Shown: in pieces, positions 36,881-45,346 of the stretch
How positions within the stretch are numbered: position 1 is the first letter of the stretch
Layout: the number at the start of each line of letters is the position of its first letter
NCBI RefSeq assembly: GCF_030209175.1
Contig: NZ_JARVSM010000008.1
Coordinates: forward strand, 145,301 to 209,300
Source of the DNA: Pseudomonas sp. efr-133-TYG-5
GTDB lineage: Bacteria > Pseudomonadota > Gammaproteobacteria > Pseudomonadales > Pseudomonadaceae
Length of the DNA stretch: 64,000 nt
Direction of reading: 5' to 3'
Position numbers and translations under genes: made by a program
The notes under the pieces: model-generated
What the model saw: the letters and a program-made list of their open reading frames with translations, nothing else
Told to the model about the DNA's origin: nothing
Databases searched by the model: none

Positions 36881-36907
36881 ACATAATGCAAATCTTTCGC
36901 ATTATGT
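36881..36907 (-). promoter_or_regulatory. Candidate Fur box upstream of icmP
   Basis: A perfect 9-bp inverted repeat (arms 36881-36889 and 36899-36907; ACATAATGC and its complement) with a nine-base spacer. The AT-rich symmetry resembles Fur sites, and icmP-type genes are iron regulated in P. aeruginosa. It lies about 60 bases before the icmP start. Confidence 0.5.
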
Positions 36908-36958
36908 GTAAAGGGCTGTGCTTGGAAATATTTCTTATTTACGGCGGGGTTGTTGCAG

Positions 36959-37031
36959 ATCAAAAGATCGCCGCCGCGTTTCGCTCGACGGCGCCTGCCG
37001 CAGATGCGCCTGGCGCAGGTGGCGATCGTTT
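36959..37031. repeat. Second copy of the AAAGATCGCCGCC inverted repeat
   Basis: It begins AAAGATCGCCGCC and ends GGCGATCGTTT, so the outer arms are inverted. The same 5' core is at 10158. It lies between icmP and bifA. Confidence 0.6.
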
Positions 37032-37035
37032 GACT

Positions 37036-39087
37036 TTATAAAATGGCCGCGTTGCTGCGCTGGGCCTGCTTGAGGTAGGCGGTCAGTTCGCGCGCGGGCA
37101 GCGGCTTGCTGTAGTGATAGCCCTGACCTTCGTGGCAACCCTCGGAGATGATGTAGGTTTCCTGCTCGGCGGTTTCCACACCCTCGGCGATCACCTGCAT
37201 GCCCAGGCTCTTGCCCAGTTGAATGATGGCGCGAACGATGGTCGCGTCATCGTCGTCGTCGAGCAGATCCTGAACGAAGCTCTTGTCGATCTTGATCTTG
37301 TCCAGCGGCAGACTCTTGAGATAACTCAGCGAGGAGTAGCCGGTACCGAAGTCGTCGATGGCGATCAGCGCGCCGGAGCGACGCAGGCTCAGCAGGTGCT
37401 GGGCGGCGGTGCTGATGTCTTCCATCAGGCCGGTTTCGGTGACTTCCAGCTCGAGGCTGCGTGGTGGCAGGCGGTACATCTGCAGCAGGTTGTTGACCAC
37501 CCGGGGCAGCTCGGCGTGGTGCAGTTGCACGGTGGACAGGTTGACCGCCATGCGCAGGTCGACGAAGCCCTGGTCGTGCCATTCGCGCAACTGCTTGCAG
37601 GCCTGGTCCAGCACCCATTCGCCGATGGCGATGATCGTGCCGTTCTGCTCGGCCAGCGGAATGAACAGGTCCGGCGGCACCAGGCCATGTTCCGGATGCT
37701 GCCAGCGAATCAGCGCTTCGACGCCGACCACGCGGTGGTCGCGATAGCTGATCTGCGGCTGGTAGACCAGGTAGAACTGGTCGCGCAGCAAGGCGTCGCG
37801 CAGGTCTTTTTCCAGTTCGCGGCGCCGACGCATTTCGCTGTCGACGCTGGCGATGTAGAACTGATAGCGGTTGCGCGAACGGGTCTTGGCCAGGGTCATG
37901 GTCTGCTCGGCTTTCTGCAACAGCTTCTCGGTGCTGTCGCCATCCTCCGGGAACAGGGTGATGCCGATGGTCGCGCGCAGGCGGATTTCCTGGTGGTCGA
38001 GGGCGAACGGGGCTTCCAGGTCATCGAGGATGCTCTGCGCCAGCTCGGCCGCTTCGTAGGGTTGTTCGATATCGGCCTGCACCAGGGCGAACTGGTCGCC
38101 GCCGAGGCGGGCGAGGGCGCCGAGCCGGCCGCTGTGGGCGCGCAGGCGGTCCGCCAGGGCCAGCAGCAACTGGTCGCCGGTCTGGTAACTGAATTGCTCG
38201 TTGATGCCCTTGAAGTCGTCCAGCCCGACGCACAACACCGCCACCCGCCGTTGCAACTTGCCGGCGTCGACCAGGATCTTGTCCAGTTGCTGCTGCAATT
38301 GCTGGCGGTTCGGCAGGCCGGTGAGGAAGTCGTACTGGGCCATGCGCAGCAGGCTGTTTTCCGCCTCGTGGCGCAGGTGGGTGTTGCGCTCGATGGATTC
38401 GAGCAACTGGTTGGCGGTGTTGATCCAGATCCCCAGCTCGTTTTTCTCGTGGCCCTTGAGCTGCGGAATCTTGTGCTCGCTGGGGCGGTCGGGGTTGATC
38501 TCGGTCAGGTGCTCGATGATGCGGGACAGGGGCTTGGTCAGCAGCCAGTGATAGACCAGATACAACACCAGGCCCATGGCCAGGGCGCGCAACACGCCGG
38601 AAATGAAGATGATCACCGAACTGACGATGAAGCTCTCGCCGTAGGTGGCGGTGTCGAGGGTGATGCTCAGGTCGCCGTAGTACTCGCTGTACGGGCCACG
38701 TCCGACCAGTTGGGTGGTGAAGGTGCGCTCCTGGCCGAGGATCAGGTCGGTCAGCCAGCGGCTGTTGGAATGCTGCAATTCCCGCGATTTCTGCGCGAGC
38801 ATGGCTTCGTTGGGATGGCCGATGGAGGCCTGGCGCACGGCGTCGTCCTGGAACAGGCCCTCGATCACCTGCATGCCCATTTCCCGATCGAGGCTGTAGA
38901 CCGCCTGGGTCGAGGGATCGCGGAACATGTCGAGGATGCGTTCGGCATCGCCGGCGACCGCCTGGCGTGTTTTATAGGCATCGAAAACAATCTGCGCGCA
39001 GCTCAAGACCACACCGACGATCAATGCCGACAGGAGCACGACCCGGAGCAACTTCACCGACAAGCTGTTCTTGAGTTCCAGCTTCAA
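37036..39087 (-). CDS. bifA: Cyclic-di-GMP phosphodiesterase BifA
   Basis: 683-residue inner-membrane GGDEF-EAL protein. Helices at about 11-31 and 154-180 frame a periplasmic domain. The GGDEF motif is degenerate, GGDQF at residues 329-333 as in BifA, so no cyclase activity is expected. The EAL domain is intact (EALIRW at 457-462, later DDFGTGYSSLSYL). BifA lowers c-di-GMP, promoting swarming and restraining biofilm. Its neighbourhood (icmP, sodB) is the same as in P. aeruginosa PAO1, which supports the name over other dual-domain proteins. Confidence 0.92.
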   Translation of the reverse strand: MKLELKNSLSVKLLRVVLLSALIVGVVLSCAQIVFDAYKTRQAVAGDAERILDMFRDPSTQAVYSLDREMGMQVIEGLFQDDAVRQASIGHPNEAMLAQKSRELQHSNSRWLTDLILGQERTFTTQLVGRGPYSEYYGDLSITLDTATYGESFIVSSVIIFISGVLRALAMGLVLYLVYHWLLTKPLSRIIEHLTEINPDRPSEHKIPQLKGHEKNELGIWINTANQLLESIERNTHLRHEAENSLLRMAQYDFLTGLPNRQQLQQQLDKILVDAGKLQRRVAVLCVGLDDFKGINEQFSYQTGDQLLLALADRLRAHSGRLGALARLGGDQFALVQADIEQPYEAAELAQSILDDLEAPFALDHQEIRLRATIGITLFPEDGDSTEKLLQKAEQTMTLAKTRSRNRYQFYIASVDSEMRRRRELEKDLRDALLRDQFYLVYQPQISYRDHRVVGVEALIRWQHPEHGLVPPDLFIPLAEQNGTIIAIGEWVLDQACKQLREWHDQGFVDLRMAVNLSTVQLHHAELPRVVNNLLQMYRLPPRSLELEVTETGLMEDISTAAQHLLSLRRSGALIAIDDFGTGYSSLSYLKSLPLDKIKIDKSFVQDLLDDDDDATIVRAIIQLGKSLGMQVIAEGVETAEQETYIISEGCHEGQGYHYSKPLPARELTAYLKQAQRSNAAIL

Positions 39088-39410
39088 AGGGTTATTCCTT
39101 GTTCCGTGCGGGTAGCGTCAAGTTGCCATGAGTATTGGCAATCCGGTGTTGGCAGTCAAAGGGACAATCAAGCCCGGGGCGAATCGCCTGAAGGCTTGGC
39201 CAATATGCAGCTGTCTGGAGTATTTGCCCTATTCGTACTGTTTCGGTTGCTGGCGCCTGCAACTTGAGGGGATCGCGATAATTTTTCCTCTGTTTGATGT
39301 TAGTCCGCCGTGGCGCGGCGGCAAGAGCAGGGTGGCGACAAGGTGTGTGGGAAAACGCCTGCGCTCGATCTGCGCGCCGAAATCCGCTTGTACAGAAATC
39401 GAAGGCATAA
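39088..39410. other. Intergenic region upstream of bifA
   Basis: About 320 bases. It should hold the bifA promoter. No open frame has coding character and I see no clear operator or repeat. Confidence 0.6.
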
Positions 39411-39438
39411 AAAAACCCGGCATCAGCCGGGTTTTTCA
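39408..39438 (-). terminator. Terminator of sodB
   Basis: An 11-bp stem (39411-39421 and 39426-39436) with an ATCA loop, T-rich on the minus strand, 15 bases after the sodB stop. Confidence 0.92.
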
Positions 39439-39451
39439 TCTGGCGCGCAGC

Positions 39452-40048
39452 TTAAGCGGTGAAGGTCTTGCCTTCGAACTGCTCAGCGACGAACTTCCAG
39501 TTGACCAGGTTCCAGAACGCCTCGACATACTTCGGACGCAGGTTGCGGTAGTCGATGTAGTAGGCGTGTTCCCAGACGTCGCAGGTCAGCAGCGGGGTGT
39601 CGCCGCTGGTCAGCGGGTTGCCGGCGCCGATGGTGCTGGCCAGGGCCAGGGAACCGTCAGCCTTTTTAACCAGCCAGCCCCAGCCGGAACCGAAGGTGCC
39701 GATGGAGGTTTTGCTGAACTCTTCCTTGAACTTGTCGAACGAACCGAAAGCGGCGTTGATCGCCTCGGCCAGTGCGCCGGTTGGTTGACCGCCGGCGTTT
39801 GGCGCCAGGCAGTTCCAGTAGAAGGTGTGGTTCCAGACCTGAGCGGCGTTGTTGAAGATGCCGCCCGAGGAAGTCTTGACGATCTCTTCCAGGGTCTTGC
39901 CTTCGAACTCGGTGCCTGGCACCAGGTTGTTCAGGTTCACGACATAGGTGTTGTGGTGCTTGTCGTGGTGGAATTCCAGGGTTTCCTTGGAAATGTGCGG
40001 CTGCAGGGCATCGTGTGCGTAGGGCAGCGGCGGCAATTCGAAAGCCAT
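39452..40048 (-). CDS. sodB: Iron superoxide dismutase
   Basis: 198 residues, standard length; converts superoxide to peroxide and oxygen in the cytoplasm. Metal ligands are H27, H74, D157 and H161. Q70 in NNAAQVWNHTFYW is the outer-sphere glutamine position of Fe-type enzymes. The ATG at 40048 follows AGGAGAATC; the longer frame upstream is not used. In pseudomonads sodB is iron-responsive, but no strong Fur palindrome is evident in 40049-40224. Confidence 0.98.
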   Translation of the reverse strand: MAFELPPLPYAHDALQPHISKETLEFHHDKHHNTYVVNLNNLVPGTEFEGKTLEEIVKTSSGGIFNNAAQVWNHTFYWNCLAPNAGGQPTGALAEAINAAFGSFDKFKEEFSKTSIGTFGSGWGWLVKKADGSLALASTIGAGNPLTSGDTPLLTCDVWEHAYYIDYRNLRPKYVEAFWNLVNWKFVAEQFEGKTFTA

Positions 40049-40224
40049 GATGATTCTCCTAATCAGGTCTGTTGCGGTGAGCGCAAGGCCGATCACGGGC
40101 GGCCAGAAATGCACCGGCGAGTTTTTACTCTTTGCGGCGCAGGGTTCGGATCATAGCACCGGGGGTGCGGCTTAACCACGCAACAACTGTGTGGGATAGA
40201 GGTTCCAGAGCCTTTTGGAATAAA

Positions 40225-40827
40225 TCAGCTGGCGATAATCAATTGCCCCGCCACGGTGAACATCATCACCGCCACCAACAGGTCGAGAATCCGCCAGGTG
40301 CTCGGTCGTGCCAGCCACGGTGCCAGCCATGCCGCACCGAGCGCGAGGGTGAAGAACCACAGCAGCGAAGCACTCGCCGCACCGACCACGTAAGCGCCAG
40401 GCACCGACTGTTGCGCACCGAGGGAGCCGATCAGCAGCACGGTGTCGAGGTAGACGTGCGGATTGAGCAACGTCACCGCCAGTGCGCTGAGCATCACCGC
40501 GCGCAGCGAACGCACGGTGTGGTTGTCGCCCTGGTCCAGACTCTGCTGCGAAAAGGCCCGGCGCAGCGCCTGGCTGCCGTACCAGATCAGAAACAGCGCG
40601 CCACCCCAGCGCGCCACTGCCAGCAGGGTTGGATTCTGCGCCAGCACCGTGGCCAGACCGAATACCCCGGCTGCCACCAGCAGCGCATCGCAGGCCACGC
40701 ACAGGGCGGCGACCGGCAAGTGATGCTCGCGGCGCAGGCTTTGCGCCAGGACAAACGCGTTCTGGGTGCCGATCGCCATGATCAGCCCGAACGCCACCAG
40801 CAGGCCGTTGAGGTAGCTTTGCCACAT
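40225..40827 (-). CDS. argO: LysE/ArgO-family amino-acid exporter
   Basis: 200-residue inner-membrane exporter with about six helices. It has the family N-terminus GLIMAIGTQNAFVLAQSLRR and the central LTLLNPHVYLDTV motif typical of LysE/ArgO. The predicted substrate is arginine and/or lysine. It is co-transcribed with the ACT-domain gene (five-base gap) and divergent from an ArgP-type regulator, the classic argP-argO arrangement. Antisense frames across it are shadows. Confidence 0.92.
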   Translation of the reverse strand: MWQSYLNGLLVAFGLIMAIGTQNAFVLAQSLRREHHLPVAALCVACDALLVAAGVFGLATVLAQNPTLLAVARWGGALFLIWYGSQALRRAFSQQSLDQGDNHTVRSLRAVMLSALAVTLLNPHVYLDTVLLIGSLGAQQSVPGAYVVGAASASLLWFFTLALGAAWLAPWLARPSTWRILDLLVAVMMFTVAGQLIIAS

Positions 40828-40832
40828 AAGGG

Positions 40833-41234
40833 TTACTCCGCGTGGGCTGCGAGGTCGCGCAGCACGTGCATGGCGCGTTCGGCGTCGGCCAGGCCGACGA
40901 ACAGATGATCGTGGTAATAACCGGCGATCACGTTGCAGCTGATCCCGGCCTTGCCCAGGGCCGTGGCAAACGCCGCCGTCAGGCCGACGGCCTCCAGCGC
41001 CGAATGCACGTTGAGGGTGATCCACGCGGCGACGTAGTCGAAGCTCAAGCCAGCGCGTTCGGCAGTGGCGCGGTCGACGATGACCGTCAGGCCTTCCTGT
41101 TCGCGGAAACTGCCGAGCACTTCCAGGCCGCTGGGCAAGCGGCCGTCGCGCAGGGTGCAGAACACGTATTCGCCGGCATTGAGCTGCGGGCTCATGCTGC
41201 GCAGCAGGGTGGTCAACGAGGTTTCGCCAGCCAT
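40833..41234 (-). CDS. ACT-domain protein, probable amino-acid sensor
   Basis: 133 residues made of two ACT-like halves (about 10-70 and 72-128), with EYVFCTLRDGRLP, REQEGLTVIVDRATAERAGL and GISCNVIAGYYHDHLFV. The family (COG3603-like) binds small ligands such as amino acids. Its position between argP and argO suggests a ligand-sensing or accessory role for basic amino-acid export. That role is inferred. Confidence 0.88.
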   Translation of the reverse strand: MAGETSLTTLLRSMSPQLNAGEYVFCTLRDGRLPSGLEVLGSFREQEGLTVIVDRATAERAGLSFDYVAAWITLNVHSALEAVGLTAAFATALGKAGISCNVIAGYYHDHLFVGLADAERAMHVLRDLAAHAE

Positions 41235-41330
41235 GATGGAGATCCTTGATAAAGAGTGCTTGCTGGCTATTCTCCGGGCAGACGCTGTATAAGAAAAACC
41301 AATAATGCTGATCGCTCATTAGGAAAACTG

Positions 41331-42230
41331 ATGTTCGACTACAAATTGCTTTCCGCTTTGGCCGCCGTGGTCGAACAGGCCGGGTTTGAACGGGCTGCGC
41401 AGGTCCTCGGCCTGTCGCAATCGGCGATTTCCCAGCGGATCAAACTGCTCGAGGCGCGGGTCGGCCAGCCGGTGCTGGTGCGCGGCACGCCGCCATCGCC
41501 GACCGACATCGGCCGGCGCCTGCTCAACCATGTGCAGCAGGTGCGTCTGCTCGAACGCGATCTGCAGAGTCTGGTGCCGGCGCTGGACGAAGAAGGCCTG
41601 CCGGAGCGGCTGCGCATCGCCCTCAACGCCGACAGCCTGGCGACCTGGTGGGCCGAGGCCGTGGGGGAGTTCTGCGCCGAGCAGCACGTATTGCTGGACC
41701 TGATCGTCGAAGACCAGACCGTTGGCCTCAAGCGCATGCGCGCCGGTGAAGTGGCTGCCTGCCTGTGCGCCAGCGAGCGGCCGGTGGCCGGCGCCCGCAG
41801 TGTGCTGCTCGGGGCCATGCGCTATCGGGCGCTGGCCAGTCCGGCCTTCATCGAACGGCATTTCCCGGCCGGCGTGCGTGCCGAACAACTGCCGCGTACG
41901 CCGGCGCTGGTGTTTGGCCCGGACGATTTCCTGCAACATCGTTACCTGGCGTCGTTGGGTGTCGACGGCGGTTTCGAGCACCACTTGTGCCCGTCCTCCG
42001 AAGGTTTCATCCGCCTCACCGAGGCCGGCCTCGGCTGGGGCCTGGTGCCGGAACTGCAGGTGCGCGAGCAGTTGCAGCGCGGCGTGTTGCGCGAACTGTT
42101 GCCAGATAAACCGATCGATGTGCCGTTGTACTGGCATCATTGGCGCAACGGCGGGCAACTGCTGGCCTTGCTCACCGCGCAACTGGTGCGTTCTTCAGCG
42201 CAATGGCTGGTGCCCTGGAAGCAAGCGTAA
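41331..42230 (+). CDS. argP: LysR-type regulator ArgP (IciA/LysG)
   Basis: 299 residues. N-terminal winged helix-turn-helix (FERAAQVLGLSQSAISQRIKLLEARVG) and LysR effector domain. ArgP activates argO when arginine is bound. The start is the ATG at 41331 with AGGAA five bases before. The 96-base gap to the divergent ACT gene should carry the shared operator. Confidence 0.94.
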   Translation: MFDYKLLSALAAVVEQAGFERAAQVLGLSQSAISQRIKLLEARVGQPVLVRGTPPSPTDIGRRLLNHVQQVRLLERDLQSLVPALDEEGLPERLRIALNADSLATWWAEAVGEFCAEQHVLLDLIVEDQTVGLKRMRAGEVAACLCASERPVAGARSVLLGAMRYRALASPAFIERHFPAGVRAEQLPRTPALVFGPDDFLQHRYLASLGVDGGFEHHLCPSSEGFIRLTEAGLGWGLVPELQVREQLQRGVLRELLPDKPIDVPLYWHHWRNGGQLLALLTAQLVRSSAQWLVPWKQA

Positions 42231-42326
42231 GCGTCAAGCTGCAAGCGGCAGGTGAAGCGCTTGCGCACTGTTTTTGTCTCGCGGCTCGGCACCTGAAGCC
42301 TGCCGCTGGTTTTGTTGGAGTTTTAC

Positions 42327-43319
42327 ATGAAGATTCTGGTCACCGGCGCAAGCGGCTTCATTGGCGGACGCTTTGCGCGTTTTGCCCTGGAGCAGGGCCT
42401 GGACGTGCGGGTAAACGGTCGCCGGGCCGAAGGCGTCGAGCATCTGGTGCGCCGTGGTGCGGAGTTCGTCCAGGGTGACCTGAGCGATCCGGAACTGGTG
42501 CGCGCGTTGTGCAGCGATGTCGAGGCCGTGGTGCATTGCGCCGGTGCCGTCGGCCTGTGGGGGCGCTACCAGGATTTTCAGCAGGGCAACGTGCAGGTCA
42601 CCGAAAACGTCGTCGAGGCCTGCCTCAAGCAGCGTGTGCGGCGACTGGTGCATTTGTCGTCGCCGTCGATCTACTTCGATGGCCGCGACCATCTCGGTCT
42701 GACCGAAGAGCAGGTGCCCAAACGCTTCCACCATCCTTACGCCGCGACCAAATACCTGGCCGAGCAGAAAGTCTTCGGGGCCCAGGAATTCGGCCTGGAA
42801 ACCGTGGCACTGCGTCCGCGTTTCGTCACCGGTGCCGGCGACATGAGCATCTTCCCGCGCTTGCTGAAGATGCAGCGCAAAGGGCGTCTGGCGATTATCG
42901 GCAACGGTCTGAACAAGGTCGACTTCACCAGCGTGCACAACCTCAATGAAGCGCTGCTCAGCAGTCTGCTGGCCGCCGGTTCCGCGCTGGGCAAGGCCTA
43001 TAACATCAGCAACGGTACCCCCGTGCCGTTGTGGGATGTGGTCAATTACGTGATGCGCAGGATGGAAGTGCCGCAGGTCAGCCGATACCGTTCCTACGGG
43101 CTGGCCTACAGCGTCGCCGCACTCAACGAAGGCGTGTGCAAGCTGTGGCCCGGGCGCCCCGAACCGACGCTGTCGCGCCTGGGCATGCAGGTGATGAAGA
43201 AAAATTTCACCCTCGACATCAGCCGCGCCCGGCATTATCTGGATTACGATCCGAAAGTCAGTCTGTGGACCGCCCTCGACGAGTTCTGCGCCTGGTGGAA
43301 AGCCCAGGACATTCGTTGA
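42327..43319 (+). CDS. NAD-dependent epimerase/dehydratase (extended SDR)
   Basis: 330 residues. Rossmann motif GASGFIG at 7-13, then HCAGAV and HLSSPSIYF with the catalytic Ser, and the YxxxK pair in HHPYAATKYLAE. It resembles 3-beta-hydroxysteroid dehydrogenase-like or OleD-like members. The substrate is unknown. The ATG at 42327 follows GGAG at eight bases. It stands alone between argP and a coiled-coil gene. Confidence 0.88.
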   Translation: MKILVTGASGFIGGRFARFALEQGLDVRVNGRRAEGVEHLVRRGAEFVQGDLSDPELVRALCSDVEAVVHCAGAVGLWGRYQDFQQGNVQVTENVVEACLKQRVRRLVHLSSPSIYFDGRDHLGLTEEQVPKRFHHPYAATKYLAEQKVFGAQEFGLETVALRPRFVTGAGDMSIFPRLLKMQRKGRLAIIGNGLNKVDFTSVHNLNEALLSSLLAAGSALGKAYNISNGTPVPLWDVVNYVMRRMEVPQVSRYRSYGLAYSVAALNEGVCKLWPGRPEPTLSRLGMQVMKKNFTLDISRARHYLDYDPKVSLWTALDEFCAWWKAQDIR

Positions 43320-43435
43320 AACGAATCGCTCGGCCGGCAATGAACCGCATCGCAGGTTGAGGGTCAATCCCTGCGGCTGCGGCGGTTATACTTCGCGGCA
43401 ATTAGCCACCACCGCGTTTCACAAAGGTTGCCTCA

Positions 43436-44296
43436 ATGTCCATGCGTAACGATGCCCACGACGATTTCGACGATGTACCGAGCCTGCGTGCCGATACCCT
43501 CGATGACGACGATTTCCCGACCACCACGCGCACCTCCGTGCATTCGCGCACGCCGCCAGTGGTCAAGGTCAAGGCCGCCAGCACCGGGCCGCTGTGGGCA
43601 TTGGTCGGCGCCTTGTTCTTTGCCTTCATCGGCCTGGCGTGGTGGAGTTTTCAGCAGATTTCGCTGATGGAGCAGCAACTGGTGGCCACCCAGGAAAGCT
43701 TCGCGCGGATCAGCGAAGAAGCGGCCGGGCGCCTGCAGGACATTTCCGGCAAGGTGGTGGCCAGCCAGACCAACGTCACCAGCGACAGCGAAGCCTTGAA
43801 GCTGCAGATCAAACAACTGGAAAGCCGACTCCAGGATCAGAGCAAACAGCAGCAGGGCGTGGCCGGGCAGGCCACCGATCTGGACAAGCGCCTGGCCCAG
43901 ATGAGCGCGCAGACCACCGAGCAGCAGGCCGCCAACACCCAGTTGCAGGCCCAGGTCAAAGCCCTGAGTGCGGAACTGGCGACCCTCAAGAGCACGCCGG
44001 CCGACACCAGCAAGGTCGATGCCCAGTTGAAGGCCTTCGATGCCCAGTTCAAGAGCCTTGGCGCCGACATCGCGGCGCTGAAGAAGCAGGGCAATCCGAG
44101 CGCGGCCATCGAGCGTCTGGAGCAGGACATCGTCGTGCTCAAGAGCGAGCAGGACAACCGTCCGGCCGCCGCCCAGGGCGGCGCCGCCGCCAACACGGCC
44201 GAGTTCGACGCCTTCCGCGCGCAGATGACCCGCAACATCAACACCCTGCAGGCGCAGATCCAGAACCTGCAACAGCAGATCAACGCCCGGCCGTAG
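43436..44296 (+). CDS. Membrane-anchored coiled-coil protein of unknown function
   Basis: 286 residues. An acidic N-terminal cytosolic segment of about 50 residues is followed by one membrane helix (about 52-72) and a long Gln/Ala-rich periplasmic coiled coil to the end. Such genes are sometimes annotated as chromosome-segregation ATPase, but no ATP site is present here. The composition suggests a structural or scaffolding part. A second ATG is two codons in (43442). Confidence 0.8.
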   Translation: MSMRNDAHDDFDDVPSLRADTLDDDDFPTTTRTSVHSRTPPVVKVKAASTGPLWALVGALFFAFIGLAWWSFQQISLMEQQLVATQESFARISEEAAGRLQDISGKVVASQTNVTSDSEALKLQIKQLESRLQDQSKQQQGVAGQATDLDKRLAQMSAQTTEQQAANTQLQAQVKALSAELATLKSTPADTSKVDAQLKAFDAQFKSLGADIAALKKQGNPSAAIERLEQDIVVLKSEQDNRPAAAQGGAAANTAEFDAFRAQMTRNINTLQAQIQNLQQQINARP

Positions 44297-44309
44297 GGCT
44301 TGCGTAAAC

Positions 44310-44352
44310 AACCCTGTGGCGAACGGCCAGGCGCCTCGCCACAGGGTTCTCT
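44310..44352 (+). terminator. Terminator after the coiled-coil gene
   Basis: A 13-bp stem (44310-44322 and 44336-44348) with a 13-base loop and a short T/C run. It lies 14 bases after the stop. Confidence 0.82.
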
Positions 44353-44422
44353 TGCTGAATATTCATACATAAGCGCCAGCGGTCTACGCTCTTGAAACAC
44401 CAACAAGAACGGGGGATGCGTC

Positions 44423-45271
44423 ATGGGGTTTGTGCACAAGATGGCCTGGCTCGGTGCGATGCTGCTGCTGAGTGTCGGCCCGGTCCACGCGGCGACCACG
44501 GAAAAGGACGACAGCAAGGCGGCCATCGCCTTGCTGGAAAAGGCCCTGGCCTATTACCACGACAATGGCGACAAGGCCTTTGCCGCGTTCAGCCGCCAGG
44601 GCGAGTTCGTCGACAAGGATCGCTACGTGTTCGTGGTCGACACCCAAGGCACGATGCTCGCCAGCGGCGGACCATCGGCGGCGCTGATCGGCCGCAACGT
44701 CACCGATGTACTGCCCGCGGATTTGCAGAAAACCTTCAAGGACGCCCTGAAAGTGCCGGAAGGCAATGGCATCCAGCAGGCCGAATACCGCTGGCAGAAC
44801 TGGGCCGACGGCAAGGTCGAACGCAAGCACGTGTACTACCAGCGCATCGGCCAGCGGATTCTGGCGGTCGGCTATTACCTGCCACGCGCCTCGGCGGAGC
44901 AGGCGATGGCGCTGCTGAACAAGGCCGCGACCGATCTGGCCAGGGATGAAAAGGGCACGCTGAGCGCAATCAACTCGCTCAAGGGCGGCTATTTGCAGGA
45001 TGACTTGTATGTCTTCGTGGTTGACCTGCAGACCCGCCGCTACGTGGCGCACGGCACCAATCTGCGCCTGATCAACACCGATTTCAGCAAGATCAAGGAT
45101 CCAGAAGGCAAACCGGTGGGCGAGCCGATCCTGGCGCTGATCGCCAAACAGGAGGATGGCGAGTACCAGTACCGCTGGAAAAACCCGGTGACCGGCAAGA
45201 TCGAGGACAAGCATGCCTACCTGAAAAAGGTCGGGCACTGGCTGGTAGCTGTGGGCTATTACAGCCCGTGA
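44423..45271 (+). CDS. Periplasmic double-cache sensor-domain protein
   Basis: 282 residues. Signal peptide (about 1-23, ending VHAA), then two similar single-cache domains (about 25-160 and 160-282). The parallel segments YVFVVDTQGTMLASG and YVFVVDLQTRRYVAHG show an internal duplication, each closed by a VGYY element (AVGYYLPR and AVGYYSP). There is no membrane or output domain, so it is a free periplasmic binding protein rather than a chemoreceptor. Ligand and partner are unknown. Confidence 0.85.
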   Translation: MGFVHKMAWLGAMLLLSVGPVHAATTEKDDSKAAIALLEKALAYYHDNGDKAFAAFSRQGEFVDKDRYVFVVDTQGTMLASGGPSAALIGRNVTDVLPADLQKTFKDALKVPEGNGIQQAEYRWQNWADGKVERKHVYYQRIGQRILAVGYYLPRASAEQAMALLNKAATDLARDEKGTLSAINSLKGGYLQDDLYVFVVDLQTRRYVAHGTNLRLINTDFSKIKDPEGKPVGEPILALIAKQEDGEYQYRWKNPVTGKIEDKHAYLKKVGHWLVAVGYYSP

Positions 45272-45346
45272 CGAACTCGCCACTTTCGCCTGCGTCTGCC
45301 ATGCGTTGCCGCTGCAGGCACCGGCGAAGGTGGCGCTCTGCGGTGT

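Noticed and set aside
37036..39087. Active diguanylate cyclase
   Set aside because: The GGDEF site reads GGDQF, as in BifA, so phosphodiesterase is the supported activity.
37114..39267. A 717-residue frame antisense to bifA
   Set aside because: Mirror of the BifA coding frame; no start site and no motif.
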